Shown here one piece after another: positions 26,440 to 35,936 of a stretch of DNA of 64,000 nt. Made by a program: the position numbers and the translations under genes. This DNA comes from an uncultured Bacilli bacterium (lineage in GTDB: Bacteria; Bacillota_I; Bacilli_A; RF39; UBA660). Each line of letters begins with the position of its first letter. The first letter of the stretch is position 1. The notes under the pieces are model-generated. The model saw nothing but the letters and a program-made list of their open reading frames with translations, was not told where the DNA came from and ran no database searches. The DNA is taken from assembly GCA_934098745.1 (NCBI GenBank), contig CAKOPG010000004.1, positions 1-64,000 of the forward strand, read 5' to 3'.

Positions 26440-28311
26440 ATGTTCAATAGTATATCTATTCAAATATGTAGTTTAACTTACGTTATCATGCTTATTATTG
26501 TCTATCTTTATAAAAGAAAGTATGATTCATTAGAAAACCGCACGTATAAACATTTACTTATTAATACTATATTTATTTTAATATTAGATTTAATGTCTAT
26601 CTTTATAATTAAAAATCATCTTGATTATACATCCATAAGTAAAATTTTTATCAAAGGCTTTTTATGTTTAGTAATGCTTTGGTTTTTGCTGTTTTTTCTA
26701 TATATTATTCTAAGCCAATATCAAGAAAACGTTAGCAAATTCAAAGAAATATTCAAGAAAAAGGCCGGCATTAAATTATGGACAGTTTTATTAACTATAA
26801 CTATGGGGATAGTAATTTATTTACCATTAAAATATTCATCTAATCCAATATATATATATGGACCAGCTTTTAATTTTACTTATTATATTAGCATGATTTT
26901 GTTTATCACCGATGTTATCATTCTTATAGTTAGCAAAAATAAAATAAGCAACAGTAGAAAAATAACATTATTAATATTTATTTTAATAATTTCTATAGTA
27001 TATTCACTTCAATTCATTTATAATGATTTACTACTTATAAGTAGTGTTTTAGCACTAATAACAGTATTTATGTATTTTATCTTAGTTAACCCCGACATAC
27101 GCTATATAGATGAATTAAATGAGTTACGTGAGGCAGCCGAAAGTGCTAACAAAGCCAAAACAGAATTCTTAGCCAGTATGTCCCACGAAATAAGAACCCC
27201 TATGAATGCCATCATAGGACTTACTGATTCTGCTTTGACCAACGATTTACCAAATAGCGTTCGTGAAGATATTAAAAACATCAACAACGCTGGTCAAATT
27301 CTATTAGAGATTATTAACAATATTCTAGATATATCAAAAATAGAAGAAGGAAAAATGGAACTAGTTAATGCTCCATATAACATTTCCAATATTGTTCAAG
27401 AATTATCTAATATCGTTATCGTAAGAATAGGGGAAAAGCCAATTAGATTTAATACCAATATTGATTCAAATATTCCATGTAAATTATATGGCGATGAAAC
27501 GAAAATTTTTCAGATATGTCTAAATCTTTTGAATAATGCAGCTAAATATACTGATAAAGGAGAAATAACTCTAAGTATTACCAGTAGAGCATTCAGTGAC
27601 ATAGCATATTTAACAATTAGTGTCAAAGATACTGGTAAAGGCATAAAGAAAGAAGACTATGATAAATTATTCGAAAAATTCACTCGTCTAGACAAACAAG
27701 CTAATCAGACAATTGAAGGTACAGGTTTAGGCTTGGTAATTACCAAAGAAATGGTGCAACTTATGAATGGTAAAATTAGTTTTACCAGTGAATATGGTAG
27801 GGGATCAACATTTAACGTTATGATACCCCAGAAAATAATAGATAGTAAGCCAATTGGCGTTATTAATGATTTTGATTTAAAAGAAAAAGAAATTACTTAC
27901 TTCAACGGTTCAAACTATAAAATACTAGTAGTAGATGATAATAAATTAAACCTTAAAGTAGCCGAAAAATTGCTAAGACCATATAACTTTCAAGTTACTA
28001 CCGTTACTAGTGGTTTAGCTTGCTTAAATTATACTAAAAAAACTAAATATGATTTAATTTTTCTAGATCACATGATGCCAGAAATGGATGGTATTCAAAC
28101 ATTAAAATACTTAAAACAAAGAGTAGATTTTGTTAATACCCCAATTGTAGCATTAACTGCAAATGCCATTTCCGGAATGAAAGAAATGTATTTAAAAGAA
28201 GGTTTTGATGATTATTTATCTAAACCAATTGATCAAGTAAAATTAAATGAAGTCTTAAAAAGAAACTTAAAAATAGAGGAAAGTAATCCTCAAAATAACA
28301 AAATGGAATAG
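26440..28311 (+). CDS. Hybrid sensor histidine kinase
   Basis: 623 aa. About seven N-terminal membrane helices (residues 1-220) form the sensor. They are followed by a short coiled region, the HisKA dimerisation helix with phospho-acceptor His249 (SMSHEIRTPMNAIIGL), an ATPase domain (N box NNAAKYT, G boxes DTGKGI and GTGLGL) and a C-terminal receiver with Asp543 (FLDHMMPEMDG) and Lys in LSKPI. It has no output domain, so the phosphate should pass to the HPt protein and the response regulator just upstream. The ligand is unknown. Confidence 0.93.
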   Translation: MFNSISIQICSLTYVIMLIIVYLYKRKYDSLENRTYKHLLINTIFILILDLMSIFIIKNHLDYTSISKIFIKGFLCLVMLWFLLFFLYIILSQYQENVSKFKEIFKKKAGIKLWTVLLTITMGIVIYLPLKYSSNPIYIYGPAFNFTYYISMILFITDVIILIVSKNKISNSRKITLLIFILIISIVYSLQFIYNDLLLISSVLALITVFMYFILVNPDIRYIDELNELREAAESANKAKTEFLASMSHEIRTPMNAIIGLTDSALTNDLPNSVREDIKNINNAGQILLEIINNILDISKIEEGKMELVNAPYNISNIVQELSNIVIVRIGEKPIRFNTNIDSNIPCKLYGDETKIFQICLNLLNNAAKYTDKGEITLSITSRAFSDIAYLTISVKDTGKGIKKEDYDKLFEKFTRLDKQANQTIEGTGLGLVITKEMVQLMNGKISFTSEYGRGSTFNVMIPQKIIDSKPIGVINDFDLKEKEITYFNGSNYKILVVDDNKLNLKVAEKLLRPYNFQVTTVTSGLACLNYTKKTKYDLIFLDHMMPEMDGIQTLKYLKQRVDFVNTPIVALTANAISGMKEMYLKEGFDDYLSKPIDQVKLNEVLKRNLKIEESNPQNNKME

Positions 28312-28332
28312 TGATAATCACTATTCTTTTTA
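28306..28332 (+). terminator. Terminator of the phosphorelay operon
   Basis: 8-bp perfect stem (28306-28313 with 28319-28326) with a five-base loop, then TTTTT. The kinase stop codon lies in the left arm. Confidence 0.75.
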
Positions 28333-28398
28333 TTATTAAATTTCTTGACAATTATTTAAAAAGTGTTATTATAATAGAAAAATGATTAAGGAGGAATT

Positions 28399-28872
28399 AT
28401 GTTAAATAATTCAAATGACAAAAAATTTATTGCCACCATAAAATATCTTAAAGAGTTAAATCAAGCATCAAAAAAATCTGAAGATTTTCTAACACCCGAG
28501 GAACAACTAATAACAATTATTAAAAATGCAATTGTTTCATCGCCAGATAATGCTGGTAGTATATTTTTTAAAACTACCAAAGAAGGAAAATTAGTTGTCA
28601 GTAGTGTCCAACCTCACAGTTATAACTGGCCCTTAAAAAATAAAATTATTGATCTCGACACAGTTTTATCAACTTGTGAAAAACTAGGCATTTCATGGCA
28701 ATTAAAACCTCGAGAAATATACGCCTTTGAAAGAAACAATGAAGAAACAACCATTCTAGATGAATTTGGTAATCCGGTAGTCAAAGTTGATACAGAACTA
28801 TTATTTGGTATTGATATCAAAAATTATAAATCAACCATTAAAATTAGAAAAAAAGCAAAAAACAAAGAGTAG
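28399..28872 (+). CDS. Protein of unknown function
   Basis: 157-aa soluble protein, no recognised family. Mixed alpha/beta pattern with a conserved-looking centre (SSVQPHSYNWPLKNK) and a basic tail. Own promoter: TTGACA at 28345-28350 with a TATTAT or TATAAT 16-19 bp downstream. AAGGAGG lies 7 nt before the ATG. It is transcribed alone and ends at a two-way terminator facing the next gene. Confidence 0.6.
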   Translation: MLNNSNDKKFIATIKYLKELNQASKKSEDFLTPEEQLITIIKNAIVSSPDNAGSIFFKTTKEGKLVVSSVQPHSYNWPLKNKIIDLDTVLSTCEKLGISWQLKPREIYAFERNNEETTILDEFGNPVVKVDTELLFGIDIKNYKSTIKIRKKAKNKE

Positions 28873-28892
28873 TTTTCAAAGCACTACTCTTT
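28864..28892. terminator. Bidirectional terminator between convergent genes
   Basis: 10-bp perfect stem (28864-28873 with 28883-28892), loop 9 nt, between genes ending at 28872 (+) and 28891 (-). The arms carry AAA/TTT ends and overlap both stop codons. Confidence 0.65.
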
Positions 28893-30429
28893 AACTATTA
28901 TAAGAAACACTAACACTATATTGTGAATTATCAATATTAGCCAATTTTTCAAAAAAAGCAAAATCATCATCTTCATACAAAATTTTATAATTGTTATCTT
29001 TATCCAAAATATCAAATAATTGACTATCATTTTTATATATCAAAACATGTGTTATTTGATAAAATTCAAACCTTTCACGATAATTACTAACTATATACTC
29101 ATAATCATCAAAAATATCGTAATCAAATCCGCTAAATTGTTTTGTATATAAATCAGCTCTTGAATCAATAAAAACAGGGATATTATTAAATAGAAGATAA
29201 CTTCCAAAATTATAATCATTAAATATTTTAGCTTTACCCAAATCGACATTATCTAAAATATATTTAGTAGCGTCTACCGGGTAAAAAGATTTATCGACAA
29301 AATCATTTTTTGATTGCCTATAAAACAGAAATCCCGAAAATAACAAAACAGCAACGAATGAAACCCCAATAGCTATTTTTTTATTAAAGAAATTTATAAT
29401 TGTTTCTTCTTTTAAAATATTAGGCTTTTTTACAAAATCAGAAAATACTCTGGCATAATAAATTGTCCCAATTAAAGCCAGTAAAGACATGTGCCTAATA
29501 GAAACAATAGACATTAAAGTAAGGCCTAATACCATAAAAATATCTCTTAACCTAGGTTTTGTAAATATTGCTAAAAATAAAGTTTCAAAAACAATAATAA
29601 TGGTAAAAGGACTGTCCTTCCATGACATCATCTGATGTTCTGATATATATTCTTGAGAATTACCCATCATTGTCTTAATTAAATAAGTATATGGTGTATC
29701 ACCAATTGGCGTAATCAATCCCGTTACTAAACTAAAAGCCATAATTATTAATAAATATTTTACAAACTTATCTTCATCAGTTACAATTTTTTTTTCGAGC
29801 AAATTTCCTAAAAATTTCCACTTAGTACCTAACCAAACAATTAAAGCTTCAGCCAAATATGGTAAGTAAATAATAAAATAAAATGGCCATACAGCAACAT
29901 GTATGTTACATAATACAAGAGATATTAATAACAATCCATATACATATATTTTTTTCTTATTCTTTAAAAATGATTCAATAAATTCAATTTCTAAAGCAAA
30001 TAAAATAAAACTAACAAGTTGTGCTCTAGCAGTTACAAATCCACTCAAAGAAAGTGCACAAATAAAGGTAGCAAAAGCCGCTATTCCTAGATTATGACAA
30101 ATTTTTTGATTAACTTTAAAAATAATCCATAAAAGAATTATAAACAATATAATTGAAGAAATATAAATACCAGTAAAACCAAAAAAATGATATATTACAT
30201 ATATAAACACATCGTATAACCAGTGAGGATAAGTATATGCTAATCCCGTATGAAAAGAAAAATGATCCATCATATCAATTCCACTATTAGTAATTAATTC
30301 ACCAATCTTTATCGTATAAAAAGTATCATTTTGAAATCCTTTTTTTACCAATCCTATTGCTAAAATAGTTATCCATATAATAAATAAATTTTTAAATACT
30401 TTTTTCTTTTTTTCCACTACCATCACCAC
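28891..30429 (-). CDS. Large polytopic membrane protein, GT-C-like
   Basis: About 512 aa with some twelve membrane helices, then a C-terminal soluble part of about 110 residues. An acidic residue in the first outer loop and the motif FIDSRADLY before the tail recall uncharacterised GT-C glycosyltransferase-like proteins, which have IDGRADxY at this place. The start is uncertain: GTG at 30429, ATG at 30423 or GTG at 30417, with overlapping GGTG sequences. A dedicated promoter was not identified. Confidence 0.55.
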   Translation of the reverse strand: MVMVVEKKKKVFKNLFIIWITILAIGLVKKGFQNDTFYTIKIGELITNSGIDMMDHFSFHTGLAYTYPHWLYDVFIYVIYHFFGFTGIYISSIILFIILLWIIFKVNQKICHNLGIAAFATFICALSLSGFVTARAQLVSFILFALEIEFIESFLKNKKKIYVYGLLLISLVLCNIHVAVWPFYFIIYLPYLAEALIVWLGTKWKFLGNLLEKKIVTDEDKFVKYLLIIMAFSLVTGLITPIGDTPYTYLIKTMMGNSQEYISEHQMMSWKDSPFTIIIVFETLFLAIFTKPRLRDIFMVLGLTLMSIVSIRHMSLLALIGTIYYARVFSDFVKKPNILKEETIINFFNKKIAIGVSFVAVLLFSGFLFYRQSKNDFVDKSFYPVDATKYILDNVDLGKAKIFNDYNFGSYLLFNNIPVFIDSRADLYTKQFSGFDYDIFDDYEYIVSNYRERFEFYQITHVLIYKNDSQLFDILDKDNNYKILYEDDDFAFFEKLANIDNSQYSVSVSYNS

Positions 30430-30487
30430 ATTAAATATATCACATAAAAAATATATTTACAATTTATTAGACATTTTTATTACACTA

Positions 30488-30529
30488 AAATTAAAAAAAC
30501 GTTATATTATAAAAAGCGTAAATATAACG
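30488..30529 (-). terminator. Terminator of the minus-strand flippase gene
   Basis: 8-bp stem (30500-30507 with 30522-30529). On the minus strand the stem is followed by a run of seven T. It ends the transcript of the gene at 30557-31840. Confidence 0.7.
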
Positions 30530-30556
30530 ATTACAAACAATTAAACTAATCAAAAA

Positions 30557-31840
30557 CTATCTAGTTAGTGACTTCTTAACATAGTAAATATGTTGTCCTG
30601 TTACATATATAATATTAACTAAACTAGCCACAATAAATCCCCATATTCCTATAAAGAATGGCAAAACTATAAGTAAAACATTCTTAATTATAGCTCCGAC
30701 TAATGTTCCATACATAGCTTGCTTTGCCATATTTGTGGCCTGTAAATAAGAAGTAAGAGGTCCTTGAATATAATGCAGTAAAAAGAATGGTGCTATTACC
30801 CTAATATAAGTAACTCCTAGTTCAGTATTATAAACAAGTTTTAAAAGCATTCCCGGAATCAACATATTGATAATTGTAAAAAGCACCCCAATAACCAAAG
30901 AAATTCCTATCGCTTGCTTTAATTTTTTCTTAATATAATCATAATTCCTACTAGCATAATTATTTGCAATGACCGGTAATAAAGAAGTGGCAATAGCCAT
31001 AGTAAAGAAAGAGGGAAGCAACAATAATGGATAAACATATCCTGTAATTACTCCATATTCCAAAGTAATATAACTATTAGTAAAACCTACCTTAAGCATC
31101 ACAAATGTTAAAATTACCGGTTCTAAAAAATAAGATATTGATCCTATTAATCTACTTCCTGTAGAAGATAATGAAATATCCATTAAATCCTTAAAAATCA
31201 TTTTATCAAACTTAAAATCATTTATATTAATCTTTTTATTAGGAATAAACAAAATTAAACAAATTATTGAAGAGAATTCACTGATAACATTAATTAGTAC
31301 AACTCCTACACAGGCAATATTAATTCCATATTCTAATAACTTTGGTATTAAGAAAATAATAAATCCAAATCTTACTAACTGTTCTACTATATTAGAAACA
31401 ACATAAGGTCCCATATTTTCTTTTCCATAAAAATACCCCTTCAAAATACTAGAAAGACAAATAAAAGGTAAAGTGAATCCAATAGCCATAATTGGATATT
31501 TTGTCATATCATTATTGAGAAGTTTTGTAGCAATAGTTGGTGCTAATAATATTAACAAAATCATTAAAATAAAATTATATATTAAACTAACAGGTATAAT
31601 TGATAAAACAATTTTTTTACTTTTTCCATTCTCTGAAACTAATTTACTAATGGAAGTAGATAATGACATAGTACACAAAGTAATAAAAAGATTAAAAGTA
31701 GGTAAAACTAGCATATACAAAGAAATGCCATCATCTCCAATACTTCTAGTTAAAAATATTTTAATGATCATTGCTAGTATTTTAGTAATTAATCCACCAA
31801 TGATTAAAATAATTGTTGATTTAATAAATTTATTTTTCAT
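30557..31840 (-). CDS. SpoVB/MurJ-like lipid flippase (MOP superfamily)
   Basis: 427-aa membrane protein with about 12-14 helices. The opening ILIIGGLITKILAMIIKIFL and the RSIGDDGISLYML segment are typical of the SpoVB/PST branch of MOP-superfamily flippases, which move undecaprenyl-linked sugars (lipid II or glycan units) across the membrane. SpoVB members are usually 500 aa or more, so this one is short. Diverges from murC 70 bp away, which fits a cell-wall role. A second, more divergent flippase-like gene lies at 36223. Confidence 0.8.
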   Translation of the reverse strand: MKNKFIKSTIILIIGGLITKILAMIIKIFLTRSIGDDGISLYMLVLPTFNLFITLCTMSLSTSISKLVSENGKSKKIVLSIIPVSLIYNFILMILLILLAPTIATKLLNNDMTKYPIMAIGFTLPFICLSSILKGYFYGKENMGPYVVSNIVEQLVRFGFIIFLIPKLLEYGINIACVGVVLINVISEFSSIICLILFIPNKKININDFKFDKMIFKDLMDISLSSTGSRLIGSISYFLEPVILTFVMLKVGFTNSYITLEYGVITGYVYPLLLLPSFFTMAIATSLLPVIANNYASRNYDYIKKKLKQAIGISLVIGVLFTIINMLIPGMLLKLVYNTELGVTYIRVIAPFFLLHYIQGPLTSYLQATNMAKQAMYGTLVGAIIKNVLLIVLPFFIGIWGFIVASLVNIIYVTGQHIYYVKKSLTR

Positions 31841-31910
31841 AATAAATTATATGTTTTTAGTTTATATTTATTTTTAATATGATATAATTAATTAGAAGGA
31901 AAGTGATAAC

Positions 31911-33215
31911 ATGTACCATTTTATTGGTATAAAAGGTGCTGGTATGAGTGCCTTAGCCGTAATTTTAAAACAGTTAGGTCATTCCGTTAAAGGAAGTGAT
32001 CTTTCCAAACATTTTTTTACTGAGGCCGAATTAATCAATAATGCCATTCCATTTACTGAATATAATGAAATGAATATTACTGCAGGTTTAACCATAATTA
32101 AAGGAGCATCTATAAAAGAAGATAACATCGAGTTAATTAAAGCCAGAAAGTTAAACTTAGAAATAATTGAGTATCAAGAAATGTTAGGAAAACTAACCCA
32201 AAAATATAAGTCTATATGTATAGCAGGCTGTCATGGAAAAACAACTACAACAGCCATGACCGCTCACGTTTTAGATAATGCCATAGGAATTAATTATTTA
32301 ATAGGTGATGGTACAGGACACGCAAACAAAGAAAATACCTTATTTGCTTTAGAAAGTTGTGAATACAAGCGTCATTTTTTATCCTATCATCCTTACTATG
32401 TTGTTATTTTAAACATTGATTTAGATCATGTCGATTATTATCATGACATTTCTGATATAGTTAATGCCTATGAAAGTTTTGCAAATTTAACTGAGAAGAA
32501 AGTTGTTGCAAATGGTGATGATGAAAATGTCAAAAAAATGAATTTATCAAAGACCCCATTTCTATTTGGCTTAAATGAAGAAAATAACCTTTATGCTAAA
32601 AATATTTCTTACACCAAAGATGGTATTTCTTTTGATGCATTTTTAGAAAAACAATTTTATAGTCATTTTGATTTTCCTATATATGGAACCCATCAATTAC
32701 TTGACTCCCTTGCTGTAATAAGTATTTGCTACCTAGAAGGAATCAATCCCACTATTATAAATGAATATTTTAAGACTTTTAAAGGTGCTAAAAGAAGATT
32801 TACAGAAACTGTAGTTGGCAATAATATTATTATTGATGATTATGCTCATCACCCAAATGAAATAAAATCAACAATTAATGCCATCAAACAAAAATATCCT
32901 GATAAATTAATTATCTCCATTTTTCAACCACACACTTTTTCCAGAACAAAAGAATTTGCTAAAGAAATAGCTGAGGCTTTAGGAAATACTGATGCTTCTT
33001 ACATCATGAAAATTCATCCAGCTCGTGAAAAACAAGAACAATTTCCTGATGTTACTAACAATATAATTATTTCTAAGATGAATAAAGCTTATCCAATAGA
33101 AATAACTGATGCCCTTGTTTTAGATAAGTATGATAATGCCGTCTTCATATTTATGTCACCAAATGATTTAAGTAAACTAGAAGAAGATTTAATAAAGTTA
33201 AAAGAAAAAAAATAA
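31911..33215 (+). CDS. murC: UDP-N-acetylmuramate--L-alanine ligase
   Basis: Adds L-Ala to UDP-MurNAc, the first step of peptidoglycan stem-peptide synthesis (434 aa). The N-terminal UDP-binding motif FIGIKGAGMSALA, the ATP loop GCHGKTTTT (about residues 104-112), the central ESCEYKRHFL and the C-terminal DDYAHHPNEI all match MurC and not the MurD-F ligases. A TATAAT (31883-31888) lies in the divergent spacer. Ends at a terminator. Confidence 0.93.
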   Translation: MYHFIGIKGAGMSALAVILKQLGHSVKGSDLSKHFFTEAELINNAIPFTEYNEMNITAGLTIIKGASIKEDNIELIKARKLNLEIIEYQEMLGKLTQKYKSICIAGCHGKTTTTAMTAHVLDNAIGINYLIGDGTGHANKENTLFALESCEYKRHFLSYHPYYVVILNIDLDHVDYYHDISDIVNAYESFANLTEKKVVANGDDENVKKMNLSKTPFLFGLNEENNLYAKNISYTKDGISFDAFLEKQFYSHFDFPIYGTHQLLDSLAVISICYLEGINPTIINEYFKTFKGAKRRFTETVVGNNIIIDDYAHHPNEIKSTINAIKQKYPDKLIISIFQPHTFSRTKEFAKEIAEALGNTDASYIMKIHPAREKQEQFPDVTNNIIISKMNKAYPIEITDALVLDKYDNAVFIFMSPNDLSKLEEDLIKLKEKK

Positions 33216-33218
33216 AAA

Positions 33219-33250
33219 AGTTTTACGAAAAAAAAGTAAAACTCTTTTTT
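33219..33250 (+). terminator. Terminator after murC
   Basis: 8-bp stem (33219-33226 with 33236-33243), A-rich loop, then CTTTTTT. Separates murC from the peptide-export locus. Confidence 0.65.
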
Positions 33251-33283
33251 ATTTACGAACAATATTAATGAGGAGGTGAGAAT

Positions 33284-35362
33284 ATGAAAAATTATGTCGT
33301 TTTACAAGATGGCCTAAAAGAATGTGGAAGCGCTTGCCTTTTGTCAATAATTAGGTACTATGGAGGAGATATTAGTCTTGATAAAATTATAGAGTTAACT
33401 TCAACAACTAAAGAGGGAACATCTTTTTACATGTTACAAATAGCAGCTAAAGAATTAGGACTATTATCTAAAGGTTATAAAATAACAGATATAAATAAGT
33501 TAATTGAAATAAAAAAACCATTTATTAGTCAAGTAGTTATAAAAAATTATACACATTTTGTTGTTGTTTATAAACTAAAAAATAACAAAATAACTCTTAT
33601 GGATCCAGCTAAAGGAATGGTTAATATTTCTTTAAATGAATTTAAAAATATTTATACTGGCAATATTTTAATACTAGAGCCATTTAAACCATTACCAATA
33701 TTCAAAAGTTCTAACTATGTTATAAATATCATTAAAGCAATACTTTATAATAATAAAAAAATTATTATAAATTTGATTCTTCTAACTTTAATGATTATGG
33801 TTTTTACTGGTCTTTATAGTTATCATTTTAAAATAATTATAGACTATGTTATTAATACTAATAGTTTAAACCTTTTAGTCATTACAATTATCTTTCTAAT
33901 AATCTTTACTATTAAAATATCCCTTGAATACTTACGTAGTAATCTTTTGATGTACTTTAACCAAAAAATAGATTTATCCATAATTACGACGACCATAAAT
34001 AAAATCATCTCACTTCCTTATAGTTATTATAAAAACAAAACTACTGGAGAAATGATTTCACGTATAAATGATTTGTTTTCCATTAAAAATGTTATTTCCA
34101 AATTAATTATAATATTCTTTTTAGATTTCTTTCTTATTATTGGAACCTTTCTAATATTATTTAAAATAAATAAGAATATAACTTTAATTTTATTAATAAT
34201 AACTATTTGTTACTTTTTTATCTTTCTAATATATAAAAATAGTATTAAAAATATTACTTATACCATTCAAGAAGATAATTCGAATCTTAATTCTATACTA
34301 GTTGAATCAATTAGTAGTTATGAAACAATTAAAGGATTAACATTAGAAAAAAACTTTATTAGCAAGATAAATAGTTTATATTTAAAATACATAAATAGTA
34401 ATTTACTACTTAGTAAAACCATCAATCAAGAAGAATTCCTTAAAAATTTTTTTGAAGGTATCTTATTACTACTATGTACTTATTTAGGCTCAAAGTATAT
34501 TATGGATAAAACATTAACTATTGGCACTATGATAACTTATAATACACTCATTTATTATTTTATTACTCCTACTAAGGATTTCTTTAGTTTTTATAAAGAA
34601 TTTATTTATACTAAAAATAGTATTAAAAGAATAAACAATTTATTAAATATAAAATATGAAAAGTTAGACAAGAAAAGCAATTTATTAGTAATGGGGTCTA
34701 TTGATATTAGGAATTTATCTTTTTCGTATAATCAACAAAAAAATATTTTAAATAATATAAGTCTGTCTATTCGAAGAGGGGATAAAGTATTAATTTTGGG
34801 TTCTTCAGGATCCGGCAAATCAACTCTTTTAAAGGTATTATACAAGTATTATGATATAAATAGAGGCATGATTTATATAGATAATTATGATTTTCTTGAT
34901 TTTACCATTAGAGATATTCGTGAAAATATTACTTATATTTCACAAAATGAACTATTATATACGGATACTATAAAAAACAACATTATATTAGATAGAGAAG
35001 TATCAGCTGAAAAGTTTTTACATGTGTGTCGTTTAACATATGTAGAGGATATACTTAAAGATAATCTTCTGTCATATAATTTTGTCTTAGAAGAAAATGG
35101 TGCTAATATTTCTGGTGGACAAAGGCAACGCATTATTTTAGCAAGGTCTTTACTAAAAAACACCCCAATTATCATGCTTGATGAAGCGTTAAATGAAATA
35201 GATATTACTTTAGAAAGAAAGATATTAAAAAATATTTTTATATACTACTATAATAAAACAATTATTATCGTATCTCATAGACACGATAATATGGACTTAT
35301 ATGACAAAGTAATATATATAGAGAACGGTTCTTTAAAGGAAGTGAAGACAAAACGTGCATGA
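33284..35362 (+). CDS. Peptidase-containing ABC transporter (C39 peptidase, bacteriocin exporter)
   Basis: 692 aa, full-length PCAT. Residues 1-130 are a C39 cysteine protease that cuts double-glycine leaders: Gln8, catalytic Cys14 (LKECGSACLL), His91 (THFVVVY) and Asp107 (DPAKG). Six membrane helices follow (about 155-430), then an ATPase with Walker A GSSGSGKST (about 506), signature ISGGQRQR (about 609) and Walker B IIMLDEA. The domain order is that of LagD/ComA/PCAT1. AGGAGG precedes the ATG. The gene ends in TGA and overlaps the accessory gene by 8 nt. Its substrates are almost surely the two leader peptides at 35784 and 35937. Confidence 0.95.
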   Translation: MKNYVVLQDGLKECGSACLLSIIRYYGGDISLDKIIELTSTTKEGTSFYMLQIAAKELGLLSKGYKITDINKLIEIKKPFISQVVIKNYTHFVVVYKLKNNKITLMDPAKGMVNISLNEFKNIYTGNILILEPFKPLPIFKSSNYVINIIKAILYNNKKIIINLILLTLMIMVFTGLYSYHFKIIIDYVINTNSLNLLVITIIFLIIFTIKISLEYLRSNLLMYFNQKIDLSIITTTINKIISLPYSYYKNKTTGEMISRINDLFSIKNVISKLIIIFFLDFFLIIGTFLILFKINKNITLILLIITICYFFIFLIYKNSIKNITYTIQEDNSNLNSILVESISSYETIKGLTLEKNFISKINSLYLKYINSNLLLSKTINQEEFLKNFFEGILLLLCTYLGSKYIMDKTLTIGTMITYNTLIYYFITPTKDFFSFYKEFIYTKNSIKRINNLLNIKYEKLDKKSNLLVMGSIDIRNLSFSYNQQKNILNNISLSIRRGDKVLILGSSGSGKSTLLKVLYKYYDINRGMIYIDNYDFLDFTIRDIRENITYISQNELLYTDTIKNNIILDREVSAEKFLHVCRLTYVEDILKDNLLSYNFVLEENGANISGGQRQRIILARSLLKNTPIIMLDEALNEIDITLERKILKNIFIYYYNKTIIIVSHRHDNMDLYDKVIYIENGSLKEVKTKRA

Positions 35363-35771
35363 TAATATTGACATAGAATTAGTTTTAAAAAAGAATAATT
35401 ATGGAAAAATATATCAAATTAATTATATTATTATGATAATCTTATTAATATTTATATACATTATATTTACTTATAAAATTCAGTTCATCTATGAAACAGA
35501 AGGTAAAATACTATCTGGTAATTTAGTATTATATGTTAATAAAAATGATTTAAAGTATATAAATAATAGAAATATATTGAAGATAGACGACAAATACTAT
35601 TATTATCATCTCATCAAAATAGATTCAGAACTGGATAACAATAACCTAAATGACTATTGCTATGTATATTTAAAAATTCCAGATTTAAAAACTATTGATA
35701 ATTATGTGTATAAAGTTACAATTAATAAAGAAGAAAAGACTATTGCTGAATATTTAAAAACCAATTTATAA
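35355..35771 (+). CDS. Short single-pass accessory protein of the peptide exporter
   Basis: 138 aa with a cytoplasmic N-terminus, one membrane helix (about residues 24-44) and an outer domain of some 90 residues. Its place after a PCAT gene is that of the HlyD-like adaptor, but it is far shorter (about 138 against 400 or more residues) and shows no lipoyl/coiled-coil hairpin. GTG start, overlapping the transporter stop by 8 nt (GTGCATGA), so it is translationally coupled. It may be a reduced adaptor or an immunity protein. Confidence 0.65.
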   Translation: MHDNIDIELVLKKNNYGKIYQINYIIMIILLIFIYIIFTYKIQFIYETEGKILSGNLVLYVNKNDLKYINNRNILKIDDKYYYYHLIKIDSELDNNNLNDYCYVYLKIPDLKTIDNYVYKVTINKEEKTIAEYLKTNL

Positions 35772-35783
35772 GGAGGTGTTCAT

Positions 35784-35921
35784 TTGGAATTAACAAATAA
35801 AGAAATGCAAAACGTAACTGGCGGTTTTTCATTTGGCATATTTGCCGGCCTAGCCAGTGCACTTGTCTTTTTTGTGGGATTAGCCAGTGGTTATACTAAT
35901 CCTACAAGCTGTAATAACTAA
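35784..35921 (+). CDS. Double-glycine leader peptide, bacteriocin-like (hydrophobic, GxxxG)
   Basis: 45 codons, TTG start 8-9 nt after AAGGAGG. The leader MELTNKEMQNVTGG ends in GG at residues 13-14, the C39 cutting site. The 31-residue core is glycine- and alanine-rich and hydrophobic, with GIFAG and GLASG (two GxxxG motifs) and a GLAS repeat, and ends NPTSCNN with a single Cys. Class IIb bacteriocin chains commonly use GxxxG motifs to pair helices. Follows the accessory gene by 12 nt and precedes the partner peptide by 15 nt. Confidence 0.85.
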   Translation: MELTNKEMQNVTGGFSFGIFAGLASALVFFVGLASGYTNPTSCNN

Positions 35922-35936
35922 TTTATAGGAGGTCTA

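Noticed and set aside
30557..31840. Flippase at 30557 as proof of sporulation (SpoVB)
   Set aside because: SpoVB-like MOP flippases are also general lipid-II or glycan flippases in non-sporulating bacteria; the link to murC favours a cell-wall role.
33215..33284. PCAT genes as part of the murC operon
   Set aside because: A terminator hairpin with T6 separates them, though no clear promoter for the PCAT gene was found, so partial read-through remains possible.
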